From the NCBI GenBank assembly GCA_002389645.1, contig DGQE01000036.1, positions 94,580-158,579 of the forward strand: a stretch of DNA of 64,000 nt, given 5' to 3'. The position numbers and the translations under genes were made by a program. The stretch is from Flavobacteriales bacterium UBA4422. Its GTDB lineage: Bacteria > Bacteroidota > Bacteroidia > Flavobacteriales_G > Salibacteraceae. The notes beneath the pieces are model-generated. The model was not told where the DNA came from. It ran no database searches and saw nothing but the letters and a program-made list of their open reading frames with translations. This document shows positions 46,739 through 55,117 of this stretch, piece by piece; the first letter of the stretch is position 1; every line of letters begins with the position of its first letter.

Positions 46739-47984
46739 AATAAAATACATATTCGGAATTGTATTGCTTTTGACAATGCTTGTTAGCAACGCGCAGCCGT
46801 TGCGCCAATACTCGGTGGTGTCTTTAATGAACGGCCAGAGTCAATTTATTTCAGATTCTGGCACAGTGATGACATTACCGATTTGGGGGTATGCTATCAA
46901 CGAAGGAATTACAACGCTGAGACTTCCTGGTCCAACCTTTTACGCTAATCAGGGTGATAGTGTGCACATTACAATGGCGAATCCATCTATGGAAGGGCAT
47001 ACAATTCATCTTCACGGTTTAGATGTTGATGAGGCCAATGATGGTGTGCCTCATCATACTGGGTTTATTCAGCAAAATGAATCTTTCACGTACAGATTTA
47101 AAGCTACGCATGCTGGGAACTACTTATATCACTGTCATGTGACCACTACTATGCATCTCACTTTGGGTATGTATGGTATGGTTATCGTATATCCTTCAGA
47201 TAGCAGTAACCGAATTTATGATGGTGGTCCTACATATGACAAACAGTACGAGTATTTGCTCAGTGAAATGGACTCAAGGTGGAATACAGACTATACTTCT
47301 ATTGGTAGTTTTTTAACGTTTGATCCAGACCTTTTTTTATTGAATGGAAAGAATAGAAGCTTGGTTTATAATGATCCAAACATGATCATGCAGGGAAGTA
47401 TTGGTGATCAGCTGCTAATGAGAACTTTGAATGTAGGGTATAGAGTTAATCGCTTGATTTTTCCGAATGAAATTAAAGCTCAGGTTTACACGTCTGATGG
47501 TAGAGTTTTGAGTGAACCTTTTGTTACCGACACATTGATTGTTTATCCTGGAGAGCGATTTAGCATTTTAGCCGAAGTTTTGGATGAGTCGCCTTCTTAT
47601 GTATCTGTTGATTACTTAGACCCTTACAGGTTGAAATTTCTTGGTAGAGATTACATTCCAATCAATGACAGTTCATTCACTTATATAGAACCACAAATAG
47701 AAGATACTGATACAGATACTATTGGTGTTGGAACAGAGCAAGTCAATACCTTTCCAATAGTTATTTACCCTAATCCTGCGAATGAAGAGCTGCATCTTGT
47801 TTCCGGCCTTTATGACTTTCTTGGATGCAGAATTTCCGATCTTCAAGGAAGAAGTGTTTATTCTAAGAAATTAGGTGAACGCCAAGAAGTAATTGATATC
47901 AGTGATTTAAAGCCAGGCAGTTATTTCTTGCTACTTGAAATGGATAATGGCGGTTTTCTTCACAAGAAGTTCTTAAAGCAATAG
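46731..47984 (+). CDS. Multicopper oxidase-like protein, copper motifs only in domain 1, with T9SS type A sorting domain
   Basis: 417 residues with signal peptide (GIVLLLTMLVSNAQ). Domain 1 has a full set: HTIHLHG (His 90, 93, 95), PHHTG (His 108, 109), and a type 1 site in YHCHVTTTMHLTLGM (His 134, Cys 135, His 136, His 142, Met 147). Domain 2 (FLLNGKNRSLVYNDPN ... RVNRLIFPNEIKAQVY) has the fold of its neighbour's domain 2 but no His motif. The last ~75 residues form a type A T9SS sorting domain (VIYPNPANEELHL ... DLKPGSYFLLLEM), so the protein is predicted to reach the cell surface. It lacks in domain 2 what the upstream gene product retains, and the reverse is true of domain 1. Confidence 0.85.
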   Translation: MSRIKYIFGIVLLLTMLVSNAQPLRQYSVVSLMNGQSQFISDSGTVMTLPIWGYAINEGITTLRLPGPTFYANQGDSVHITMANPSMEGHTIHLHGLDVDEANDGVPHHTGFIQQNESFTYRFKATHAGNYLYHCHVTTTMHLTLGMYGMVIVYPSDSSNRIYDGGPTYDKQYEYLLSEMDSRWNTDYTSIGSFLTFDPDLFLLNGKNRSLVYNDPNMIMQGSIGDQLLMRTLNVGYRVNRLIFPNEIKAQVYTSDGRVLSEPFVTDTLIVYPGERFSILAEVLDESPSYVSVDYLDPYRLKFLGRDYIPINDSSFTYIEPQIEDTDTDTIGVGTEQVNTFPIVIYPNPANEELHLVSGLYDFLGCRISDLQGRSVYSKKLGERQEVIDISDLKPGSYFLLLEMDNGGFLHKKFLKQ

Positions 47985-48033
47985 GGAACAGGTTGCTTTG
48001 GTTTAGACTCATTTAATAAACCTAACGAACAAC

Positions 48034-49101
48034 TTAAACTACTTTCTTTTCTATGTAGTCAGAATTCATAAGAGCCAACGCACCCATGTACTTGATTTTG
48101 AATGGAACTAAGTCTCCAACTTTATACCTCGAGTTGTCACCAAGATCCAAGACTAGCATATCTGAGCTCGCACCTGTAATTTCGATTCCTTCATGTTCGG
48201 GCATAAGAAACTCAGGTGAAATATCCAAGAGACCTAGGTCTAGAATTGCCCTGTAGGATGTTTTCCCGTAGTCTTCTTCATTGATTTCGAAAATCTCTCC
48301 TGAAGGGTTAGCATCCATATCGCCAATAGGAACCTTTGGCTTTTCTATGAGCTCTATTACCTCAGCATAAAGCATGATTACATCATCATGCATTCCTTTT
48401 ATGGTTTCCATGCTGAACAGATTTATTCCGTTATACAGGGTTTCACCAATTCTAAAATGATTGATTCCTCTTGGTAGTTGTTGGTTGAAAATCAATGGAA
48501 TAACTACGCTGGTTCCTCCAGTAACCCAAGGGATCTTTCTATTGAATTTAACCTCCACCAATTGCTTGTAAAGGCTAAGTTGAATCAGCTTGTCGTGTGA
48601 TGGCATTACACCATGAAGACAATTCAGGTTAGTGCCAAAAGAAACCACTTCAATATTTGGCAGCTTGAAGACGCTCTCATAAAAATCCATCAAATCATCA
48701 CCCATGACGCCTTCTCTTAAGTCGCCCATTTCAAGCATGATGACAATTTTGTGAGTTTTGTTCTGTTTTCCAGCCTCTTCACTCAACCATTTTATTGTTT
48801 CAATCTGTGTATTGAAGCTTACATCAGCATACTTGACAATGCTTTTAATACTGCGTTTTGCTGGAGGTTTGATGTAAACCGTTTGAATATTTGGATTGAT
48901 TTTTTTAACCAGTTCAAGGTTGCTAATCCGCGCATCACATATTTCATCTATTCCAGTGTCACAAAGTATTTTTACATAGTCGCGATTACCGCAAAGCAGC
49001 TTTGACACAATGGACCACTTAATACCATGACTCTTAAACATGTCGTCAAGAAATGCATAGTTGTGGTTGAGTTTTGCCTTATCAAATGTTATAAATGCCA
49101 T
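48034..49101 (-). CDS. Ornithine racemase-like PLP enzyme (alanine racemase N-terminal fold)
   Basis: 355 residues. TIM-barrel PLP domain with the probable Schiff-base Lys 34 in IVSKLLCGNRDYV, a region NLNCLHGVMPSHDK and IPWVTGGTSVV, then GINHFRIGETLYNGI, as in the Orr-type ornithine/alanine racemase family. Last gene of a four-gene minus-strand operon; it lies 9 bp after the alanine racemase gene. Substrate specificity (ornithine, lysine or other) cannot be told from sequence. Confidence 0.82.
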   Translation of the reverse strand: MAFITFDKAKLNHNYAFLDDMFKSHGIKWSIVSKLLCGNRDYVKILCDTGIDEICDARISNLELVKKINPNIQTVYIKPPAKRSIKSIVKYADVSFNTQIETIKWLSEEAGKQNKTHKIVIMLEMGDLREGVMGDDLMDFYESVFKLPNIEVVSFGTNLNCLHGVMPSHDKLIQLSLYKQLVEVKFNRKIPWVTGGTSVVIPLIFNQQLPRGINHFRIGETLYNGINLFSMETIKGMHDDVIMLYAEVIELIEKPKVPIGDMDANPSGEIFEINEEDYGKTSYRAILDLGLLDISPEFLMPEHEGIEITGASSDMLVLDLGDNSRYKVGDLVPFKIKYMGALALMNSDYIEKKVV

Positions 49102-49110
49102 AATTTCTAT

Positions 49111-50259
49111 TTAAATCACAAAACGTGGTATATGCATTGGTAGTCGGGTGAGTAGTTCGTAATTCAATTGATTAGTGGCTTCACTGAAAGATGCAACACT
49201 TACTTCAAGGTCACCATCATAGCCGATCAAAGTAACGGTATCTCCTTTTTTAGCATTAGGGACATCTGAAATGTCGATTGCAATACAATTCATATTTACC
49301 GTACCCATTACTTGAACTCGAGTACCATTTACAAGCGCTCTTCCTTGATTGCTTAACGACCGAGTGAAACCATGCCCATAACCTACAGGAACTATTCCCA
49401 TTAAAGTGTCTCTTTGGGCTAAGTAGGAAGTGCCGTATCCAACATAATCTCCGGTTTTCACTTCTTTAACGCTCATGAGTTTACTTTTCCAACTAATGAG
49501 CCTTTTGAGCGGGTCTTCTTTTGGAATTTTGCCTTTAGAGTATTCTATGAATGACTCTACGGATGGCCAAAATCCATATTGCAGAATACCGATTCGTACC
49601 ATATCCATCATCATTTCTGGAAACCTCAAGGCGGCTGCTGAACAACAGGCATGTTTTCTTTCAGCCACAAGTCCACTTTTCTCAACTTTTTTTACAAGTC
49701 GCTTATAGGTTTTGATTTGCTCTTTTACACGGTAAAAGTTTGTAATGCTTTCAGCACCAGCAAAATGCGTGCAGAGACCTTTGAGGGTAAAATATTGATC
49801 GTTATTCTTAAGAGTTGAAATAGCTTCATTGAGTTGGCCATTACTGAATCCAGTTCGATGCATTCCAGTTTCTAATTCAATGTGGATTTTCGCCTTACTA
49901 CCTGACTTTTTTGCAATATTCAATGCTTCATTTAGGCGGTCAATTTCGAAAATCCACACCTCGATTTCATTTTCAATTGCCCATTTTAATCCTTCATTGT
50001 CAACAGAACCCATGATCATGATTTCTGTAGTGGGCTTTTTTACTTTGAATACGCGCTCGGCTTCATCGGTGCTATAAACTGAAAAGTGATCAACACCTTC
50101 AGCTTCTGCCAAGGGAATGTATTTTTCAATCCCATGTCCATAAGCATTTCCTTTGACTACACACGTCAATTTCCGCCCTTCACCAATATGGATTCTAATG
50201 AAGCCTAAATTAGCTTTTAATGCGTTTTTATCTAGTTCAATAAAGGATGTTTCAAACAT
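49111..50259 (-). CDS. alr: Alanine racemase
   Basis: 382 residues. PLP Lys 36 in CVVKGNAYGHG, barrel motifs HIELETGMHRTGF and CSAAALRFPEMM, and the second-site Tyr in DYVGYGTSYLAQRD followed by VPVGYGHGFTR. It interconverts L- and D-alanine for peptidoglycan. In many Bacteroidota the alanine racemase is fused to MurF; here it is a free enzyme in an operon with another racemase and an amidohydrolase. Overlaps the upstream M20 gene by 8 bp. Confidence 0.92.
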   Translation of the reverse strand: MFETSFIELDKNALKANLGFIRIHIGEGRKLTCVVKGNAYGHGIEKYIPLAEAEGVDHFSVYSTDEAERVFKVKKPTTEIMIMGSVDNEGLKWAIENEIEVWIFEIDRLNEALNIAKKSGSKAKIHIELETGMHRTGFSNGQLNEAISTLKNNDQYFTLKGLCTHFAGAESITNFYRVKEQIKTYKRLVKKVEKSGLVAERKHACCSAAALRFPEMMMDMVRIGILQYGFWPSVESFIEYSKGKIPKEDPLKRLISWKSKLMSVKEVKTGDYVGYGTSYLAQRDTLMGIVPVGYGHGFTRSLSNQGRALVNGTRVQVMGTVNMNCIAIDISDVPNAKKGDTVTLIGYDGDLEVSVASFSEATNQLNYELLTRLPMHIPRFVI

Positions 50260-51403
50260 GTTTGCATGTGTTTATAGCAATTTCGTAAAACATGTTTATA
50301 CCCGTTTCTGTAATCTCGTCTGGATAATCGTAGTCAGGGTTGTGGAGGGCAGGTGTGGCCTCTCCTGAACCTAGTCCAAACATAGCTCCAGGAATATTCT
50401 GAGTAAAAAGTCCGAAATCTTCACCCCAAGGAAAGGGCTCAGGTTTTAAAAATGTTCTTAATCCAAGTTCATTTCCAGACTTCACTATTTGGTCAACTAC
50501 GCAATGGTCATTCATATTGGATGCAAACTCAGCTATATATTCTGTCACCACCTCAAGGTGATGCTTTAAAGCAATTGACTTTACCTTGGATAGAAATAGC
50601 TCAGAAGCTTCATCCATTTTCTCTTGTGTCCAACTTCTTATGGTGAAGTGAATCTCTCCAAATCCAGCGGATATTCCATAGTCTTTAGAGCCAACTTGAG
50701 TAAAGACAGGAGTTATCAAGTTGTAATTGTTGTGCTTTTCATCCGTTTCCTCCTGATCAAGAGCTGTCTGAATAATTTCGCTAACGGCATACGATGGGTT
50801 GAACCCTTTTAACGGTTCTGCAGCGTGAGAAGTTTTGCCGGTTAACCTAATGATCAAGCTCTTTACCGCAGGAGTGAAGTTGTCTTTCTTCCAAAGAATT
50901 TCATGCATCTTTTTTCCAGGGATATTATGCAATGCAACAGTGTAATCGTATTCTTCAATATTAAAGTTTGGGTCTTCCAGTATCCCTTTGGCGCCTTCTC
51001 CAATTTCTTCAGCAGGCTGAAAAAGTACAGTTACCTTTCCATGTTTCAACGGTTCGTTTTTTAACCTCACAGCTAGACCAACCCCAATGGTCGTGTGTCC
51101 ATCATGTCCGCATTTATGCGAAACGCCTTCAACGATTGATTTATGCTGAAATTCATTGATTTCCTGAATTGGCAATGCATCAATATCAACACGGATGAGT
51201 AGGTGAGGGCCAGTCCCAAAATGGAAAGGATAAATCAGTCCAAATTGGCCAACCTCTTTGCCGCTATTGACTCCGAAGTCTTTAAGAAAGGAAACTATTC
51301 GCTGCTGCGTTTCTTGCTCTTTCCCGCTGAGCTCTGGATTAGCGTGTAGCTGCTTTCTGTTAAGGCTTCTTTCATCATCTGATTTTATTCTTAAGGATGG
51401 CAA
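50252..51403 (-). CDS. M20-family amidohydrolase/aminoacylase
   Basis: 383 residues, TTG start 1 bp after the GNAT stop; no ATG exists before the essential N-terminal motif LHANPELSGKEQET. Metal-site motifs: SHKCGHDGHTTIG, FQPAEEIGEGAKGIL, VALHNIPG, and a C-terminal PWGEDFGLFTQNIPG. The closest groups are N-acyl-amino acid or IAA-amino acid hydrolases. Downstream overlap with alr suggests it frees amino acids that are then racemised, or the reverse; this is inference from the operon. Confidence 0.9.
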   Translation of the reverse strand: MPSLRIKSDDERSLNRKQLHANPELSGKEQETQQRIVSFLKDFGVNSGKEVGQFGLIYPFHFGTGPHLLIRVDIDALPIQEINEFQHKSIVEGVSHKCGHDGHTTIGVGLAVRLKNEPLKHGKVTVLFQPAEEIGEGAKGILEDPNFNIEEYDYTVALHNIPGKKMHEILWKKDNFTPAVKSLIIRLTGKTSHAAEPLKGFNPSYAVSEIIQTALDQEETDEKHNNYNLITPVFTQVGSKDYGISAGFGEIHFTIRSWTQEKMDEASELFLSKVKSIALKHHLEVVTEYIAEFASNMNDHCVVDQIVKSGNELGLRTFLKPEPFPWGEDFGLFTQNIPGAMFGLGSGEATPALHNPDYDYPDEITETGINMFYEIAINTCKHV

Positions 51404-51404
51404 T

Positions 51405-51833
51405 TTACCGCTTCAACCTCATTTCTAAATACTTATTGGAGAAGCCCAATTTTTCATATAAAAACTTCGCGGGATTATCCGGCTCAACATGCAGTGCTAC
51501 ATCTCCTTTGCAAAGCTTAAGAGCATTGCTCATCAGCTCTTTGCCATATCCCTTGCCTCTGTATTGTTTATCCATAGCGATATAGACTAAGATATTTTCA
51601 GGAATGAATTTGCTCATTCCAGTTTCATTGATGATTACGGCTCCAATGATTTCATCGTTGATTATGCCTAGGAGAACAAAACCACCTCTTTCATGCACAT
51701 AGTCTAAGCATTTTTGAATATCTTCTTTTGGATCTCCATATTCTTCTAGGTGAGTGTGCAAAAAGTCAACTATTCGCTGATCGCTGTATTCTGCATCTCT
51801 GCCACTTTGTTGGTTTATCAGTTTTGGTTTCAT
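51405..51833 (-). CDS. GNAT-family N-acetyltransferase
   Basis: 142 residues from the ATG at 51833; a TTG at 51884 would add 17 basic residues with no family match. The acetyl-CoA motif is AMDKQYRGKGYGKELM, followed by ALHVEPDNPAKFLYEKLGF. First gene of the operon with M20 amidohydrolase, alr and the ornithine racemase-like gene. An acetyltransferase and an amidohydrolase in one operon suggest acetylation and deacetylation of an amino acid, but the substrate is unknown. Confidence 0.85.
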   Translation of the reverse strand: MKPKLINQQSGRDAEYSDQRIVDFLHTHLEEYGDPKEDIQKCLDYVHERGGFVLLGIINDEIIGAVIINETGMSKFIPENILVYIAMDKQYRGKGYGKELMSNALKLCKGDVALHVEPDNPAKFLYEKLGFSNKYLEMRLKR

Positions 51834-52194
51834 TGTAGTATTGTCTTTTACGCGCTGAATCAATTTGGTAATAATTGGTTTCAATGAAATAATGAGGTTT
51901 TATTCCATTCTTAAAACAGAATAGAGAGTTAAAATGATCGTTTCCGGAAACGAAACGAAATGAGTAGGTATGCAGAAGATGAGCTTATTCATTCCTAGCG
52001 CTTTACCCTTGAAAGAGAAGCATTCGGTTATTGAGATTGGTGTTCAAATTGAAATAGTTGCTCATAAATATCTTCATTAAACGGCCGTTTCTTATTGTTA
52101 GCGAACGAAGGTAATCATCTTAAAATTGATTTTTTTGACTGAAATTGACCGAAATTGATTCGGTTTTGGACTAAAACGATCAAAAATCGTTCAA
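51834..52194. other. Gene-free region with a palindrome
   Basis: 361 bp between the GNAT start and the MATE stop. It holds a perfect 14-bp palindrome CGTTTCCGGAAACG (51939-51952) just upstream of the GNAT operon, a repeated GAAATTGA motif (52140-52160) and a small hairpin AACGAT-CAAAA-ATCGTT (52175-52191) that may help end MATE transcription. No coding frame is convincing. Confidence 0.5.
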
Positions 52195-53559
52195 TTACAC
52201 TTCAATAAGCTTCCATTTTCCTTTTCTGAAAAGAAGTATTGCCACCATGGCATATAGACTATGAGCGATTGCGATACTGTAAAATACTCCATTGCTTTTC
52301 CAATTCAATTCGATAGATAGCCAATAGGCCATTGGAATTTGAATCAACCAAAACACAACTAAGCTAATCCACATGGGTGTTTTGGTGTCTCCGGCACCAT
52401 TGAATGCCTGGCTAATAACCATTCCATAAGAGAAGAATATGTAACCAAGACAAATAATTTCGAGGGCTGAAATGCCGATTCGCTTAACTTCTGGAATATC
52501 TGTGAAAAAAGAGAGTATAGGGTTTGCGAAAACGAAAAATATTGCACTAATAATTACCAAAAAAAAGGCGTTGTATTTTGCTGTTCGCCATACTGATGTA
52601 GCGGCTCTTTGGGGTTGTTTTGCTCCTAAATTTTGACCAACCAAAGTTGCAGCTGCGTTTGCCATTCCCCAACTCGGAAGCAGGGTGAATACAATAACTC
52701 GAAAAGCAATTGTATATCCTGCTAAGGCTTCAGCACCAAATGTGCTAATAACCCGCACTAAGAATATCCAGCTTGCTGATTCAATTAAAAACTGGCTTAT
52801 TCCTGCAGCTGAAACTTTGATCATTTCCTTTATCGTTAGGATGCGGAGCACAATGTTTTCAGTGGTTATTTTTACAACTGATGATCCGTTTAACAGGTGA
52901 TAAAGTTGATATATAACACCAATTGATCTACCCAATGTTGTTGCAACTGCCGCGCCCATTACACCCATTTCAGGGAAGAAACCGATGCCGAAAATTAAGA
53001 GTGGATCCAGTAAGATGTTAAGACCATTGGCGATCCAAAGTGATCGCATGGCAATTGTAGGGTCTCCAGCACCTCTAAAAATTGCATTGATCAAGAAGAG
53101 CAGGATAATACTTATGTTGCCAGCATACATGATTTGTGCGTAACCAGCACCTTCATTAATCAAAGCTTCTTCACCACCCATGAGTCGCAATACATCTTCA
53201 GCATACACAAAGCCGAGAATACCGAGAACTACGCTAACAGAAACAGCCAAGAAGATGGCTTGAAAGGCAGCATCACCTGCACGTTTATAATTCTTCTCGC
53301 CAACCCTGCGAGCAACAAAAGCAGTGACCGCCATGCTGAAACCCACTGCAATAGAGTATATAATGAAGAGTACAGATTCGGTTAAACCTACTGTTGCAAC
53401 TGCGTTCACACTGACCTTTGAGACAAAGAATACATCCACTACTGCGAACAGAGATTCCATGATCATCTCTGCGATCATGGGAACTGCAAGAAGAAAGATA
53501 GCACGGTTTATACTCCCAGAAGTATAGTCGTACTCTTCACCTTTTAATGCATTGCGCAT
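52195..53559 (-). CDS. MATE-family multidrug/metabolite exporter
   Basis: 454 residues from the ATG at 53559, preferred over a TTG at 53601. Twelve TM segments in two homologous halves: IFLLAVPMIAEMIMESLF near the N-terminus, AVTAFVARRVGEKNYKRAG after TM3, IFRGAGDPTIAMRS and the second-half equivalents FNGAGDTKTPMW and LVGQNLGAKQPQRA. Such proteins export cationic drugs or metabolites with Na+ or H+. Single gene, convergent to none. Confidence 0.93.
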   Translation of the reverse strand: MRNALKGEEYDYTSGSINRAIFLLAVPMIAEMIMESLFAVVDVFFVSKVSVNAVATVGLTESVLFIIYSIAVGFSMAVTAFVARRVGEKNYKRAGDAAFQAIFLAVSVSVVLGILGFVYAEDVLRLMGGEEALINEGAGYAQIMYAGNISIILLFLINAIFRGAGDPTIAMRSLWIANGLNILLDPLLIFGIGFFPEMGVMGAAVATTLGRSIGVIYQLYHLLNGSSVVKITTENIVLRILTIKEMIKVSAAGISQFLIESASWIFLVRVISTFGAEALAGYTIAFRVIVFTLLPSWGMANAAATLVGQNLGAKQPQRAATSVWRTAKYNAFFLVIISAIFFVFANPILSFFTDIPEVKRIGISALEIICLGYIFFSYGMVISQAFNGAGDTKTPMWISLVVFWLIQIPMAYWLSIELNWKSNGVFYSIAIAHSLYAMVAILLFRKGKWKLIEV

Positions 53560-53755
53560 CAAACCTAAAATTGTCTTGATTTTAGCGATACTCGTTAACA
53601 ATGATTAGTGGATTTATGGGGCTTAGTTTAGGTTGAAATGACTAGAATTAATATTCGATTTCTTCTTTCCTGTCAAACAAGAAATTGATGTTTAATGAAC
53701 AGGGCTTCTTTTTTTCAAGAGTCTAGCTCATTGTAATAGATTTTTGAATCTGGTT

Positions 53756-54664
53756 TTATCGAATTGCTTTTCTAATTTGTTTTAGTATGCGCAATATTCT
53801 TTGACTAATTCGATTGTCGCTTTTCAATTGATTTGTAAAGACTTCAAGTTGCTCACTGTAGTCTTCAGTTGAGAATGACGGCTCTATTATGTTTTCACTT
53901 TTTCGTGCAATTAAAAATACTTCATGACGATTGTGTTGATCTCCCTCAGTTATGTTCATGATTTCGAACCCAGCCAAACGTAATAGGTTTTTGAGTGAAT
54001 ATTTGTTGAAATAGTATGTATGAACATTTCTGAACCAATTACCTTCTAAGTGTTTATTGGGCTTCAGATTATTCGGTACTGCTATGTAAATGACTCCTTC
54101 GTTGGATAGGGCTTTTCTGATTTTCTTTAATGCAGACAGAGGATCCATAAAATGTTCTAACACATGCCTCATTATTATGATATCGACTTGATCAAGGTGT
54201 TTTAATTCCCAGTCGTTATCTACATTGTCACTGATCGTGGTAACACCAAATTCACTAAGTTGCTTTTGAGATTCAATAGAAGGCTCTATCGCAAGCAAAG
54301 AGCTTTTGGGAAAAAGTCTTGCAAAGTGTTTCAAATTTTTTCCTTCACCACTTCCTATATCTAAGATTGTATTTGCCGAGTCAGGAAAATGACCAAATCG
54401 TTTTAACCTATCCTCTATTGGGTTTATATCTGACTTCTTATAAGTATCTACTTTTAAAATCTTTGGTCTGTAATAGTGATCGTATTCATTTCTGTAAAAC
54501 GACATGTATGAGTCTGCATCCCATCGAGGGTTTAAATAGCCCAATCCGCAATTCTTGCAGAGAACAACATTGGTAGGTAGACCTCCTTTGCCTTTAGCAG
54601 AAATAATATGGTGGCTATCAGATTCACATATATTACAAGGAACTGATTCAAGGGTGTAGTTCAT
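53756..54664 (-). CDS. Class I SAM-dependent methyltransferase with N-terminal zinc ribbon
   Basis: 302 residues. The N-terminus has two Cys pairs (PCNIC at residue 9 and CKNCGLGYLNPRW near 36), as in the sugar or lipid C-methyltransferase group. SAM-binding motif I is ILDIGSGEGKNLKHF, with LLAIEPS at motif II, and IIMRHVLEHFMDPLSAL in motif IV. The substrate is unknown. Single gene. Confidence 0.88.
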   Translation of the reverse strand: MNYTLESVPCNICESDSHHIISAKGKGGLPTNVVLCKNCGLGYLNPRWDADSYMSFYRNEYDHYYRPKILKVDTYKKSDINPIEDRLKRFGHFPDSANTILDIGSGEGKNLKHFARLFPKSSLLAIEPSIESQKQLSEFGVTTISDNVDNDWELKHLDQVDIIIMRHVLEHFMDPLSALKKIRKALSNEGVIYIAVPNNLKPNKHLEGNWFRNVHTYYFNKYSLKNLLRLAGFEIMNITEGDQHNRHEVFLIARKSENIIEPSFSTEDYSEQLEVFTNQLKSDNRISQRILRILKQIRKAIR

Positions 54665-54785
54665 GATAAGACGAAAGTATATGACTCAATTAAACTTTGA
54701 TCATTTCGATATTGAATGCTAATTATTCCGTTATCATAGAAAGAACATTTCTGACGCATATTTTAAGAGACAACGATGTGAGGGG

Positions 54786-55070
54786 TTACTCTTTTTTGAT
54801 CTTGTTTATTTCTAGTTCATCGTACGCATTAATAGCAAGCCCACAGTTGGCCTTTGAATTGAGTTTAGTGAAATCAATTTGAACTGACAATCCGTCTATT
54901 TGATATTGAGAACTAAGATTAACGGGCTTGTACACCTTGTTACTCACTTCAATCACCCATCCACATCCGTCTAATGCAGGCTCTCCATAATCATATATAG
55001 TGGCACTAACAAAATCATCCTTACCGCAGGAAATCATGATTAGGGTTACGAAAACAACAAGATACTTCAT
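54786..55070 (-). CDS. Small lipoprotein
   Basis: 94 residues from the ATG at 55070. A lipoprotein signal peptide with lipobox MISC (Cys 15) is followed by a small beta-rich domain with two further Cys (DGCGWVIEVSN and KANCGLAI), probably disulfide-linked. No family recognised. It lies just downstream of the M3 peptidase gene (47 bp) on the same strand and may be co-transcribed. Confidence 0.65.
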   Translation of the reverse strand: MKYLVVFVTLIMISCGKDDFVSATIYDYGEPALDGCGWVIEVSNKVYKPVNLSSQYQIDGLSVQIDFTKLNSKANCGLAINAYDELEINKIKKE

Positions 55071-55117
55071 TGTGTGCAGTTTCATTGAAAGACGAAATTT
55101 ATCTGCACATCGATAGT

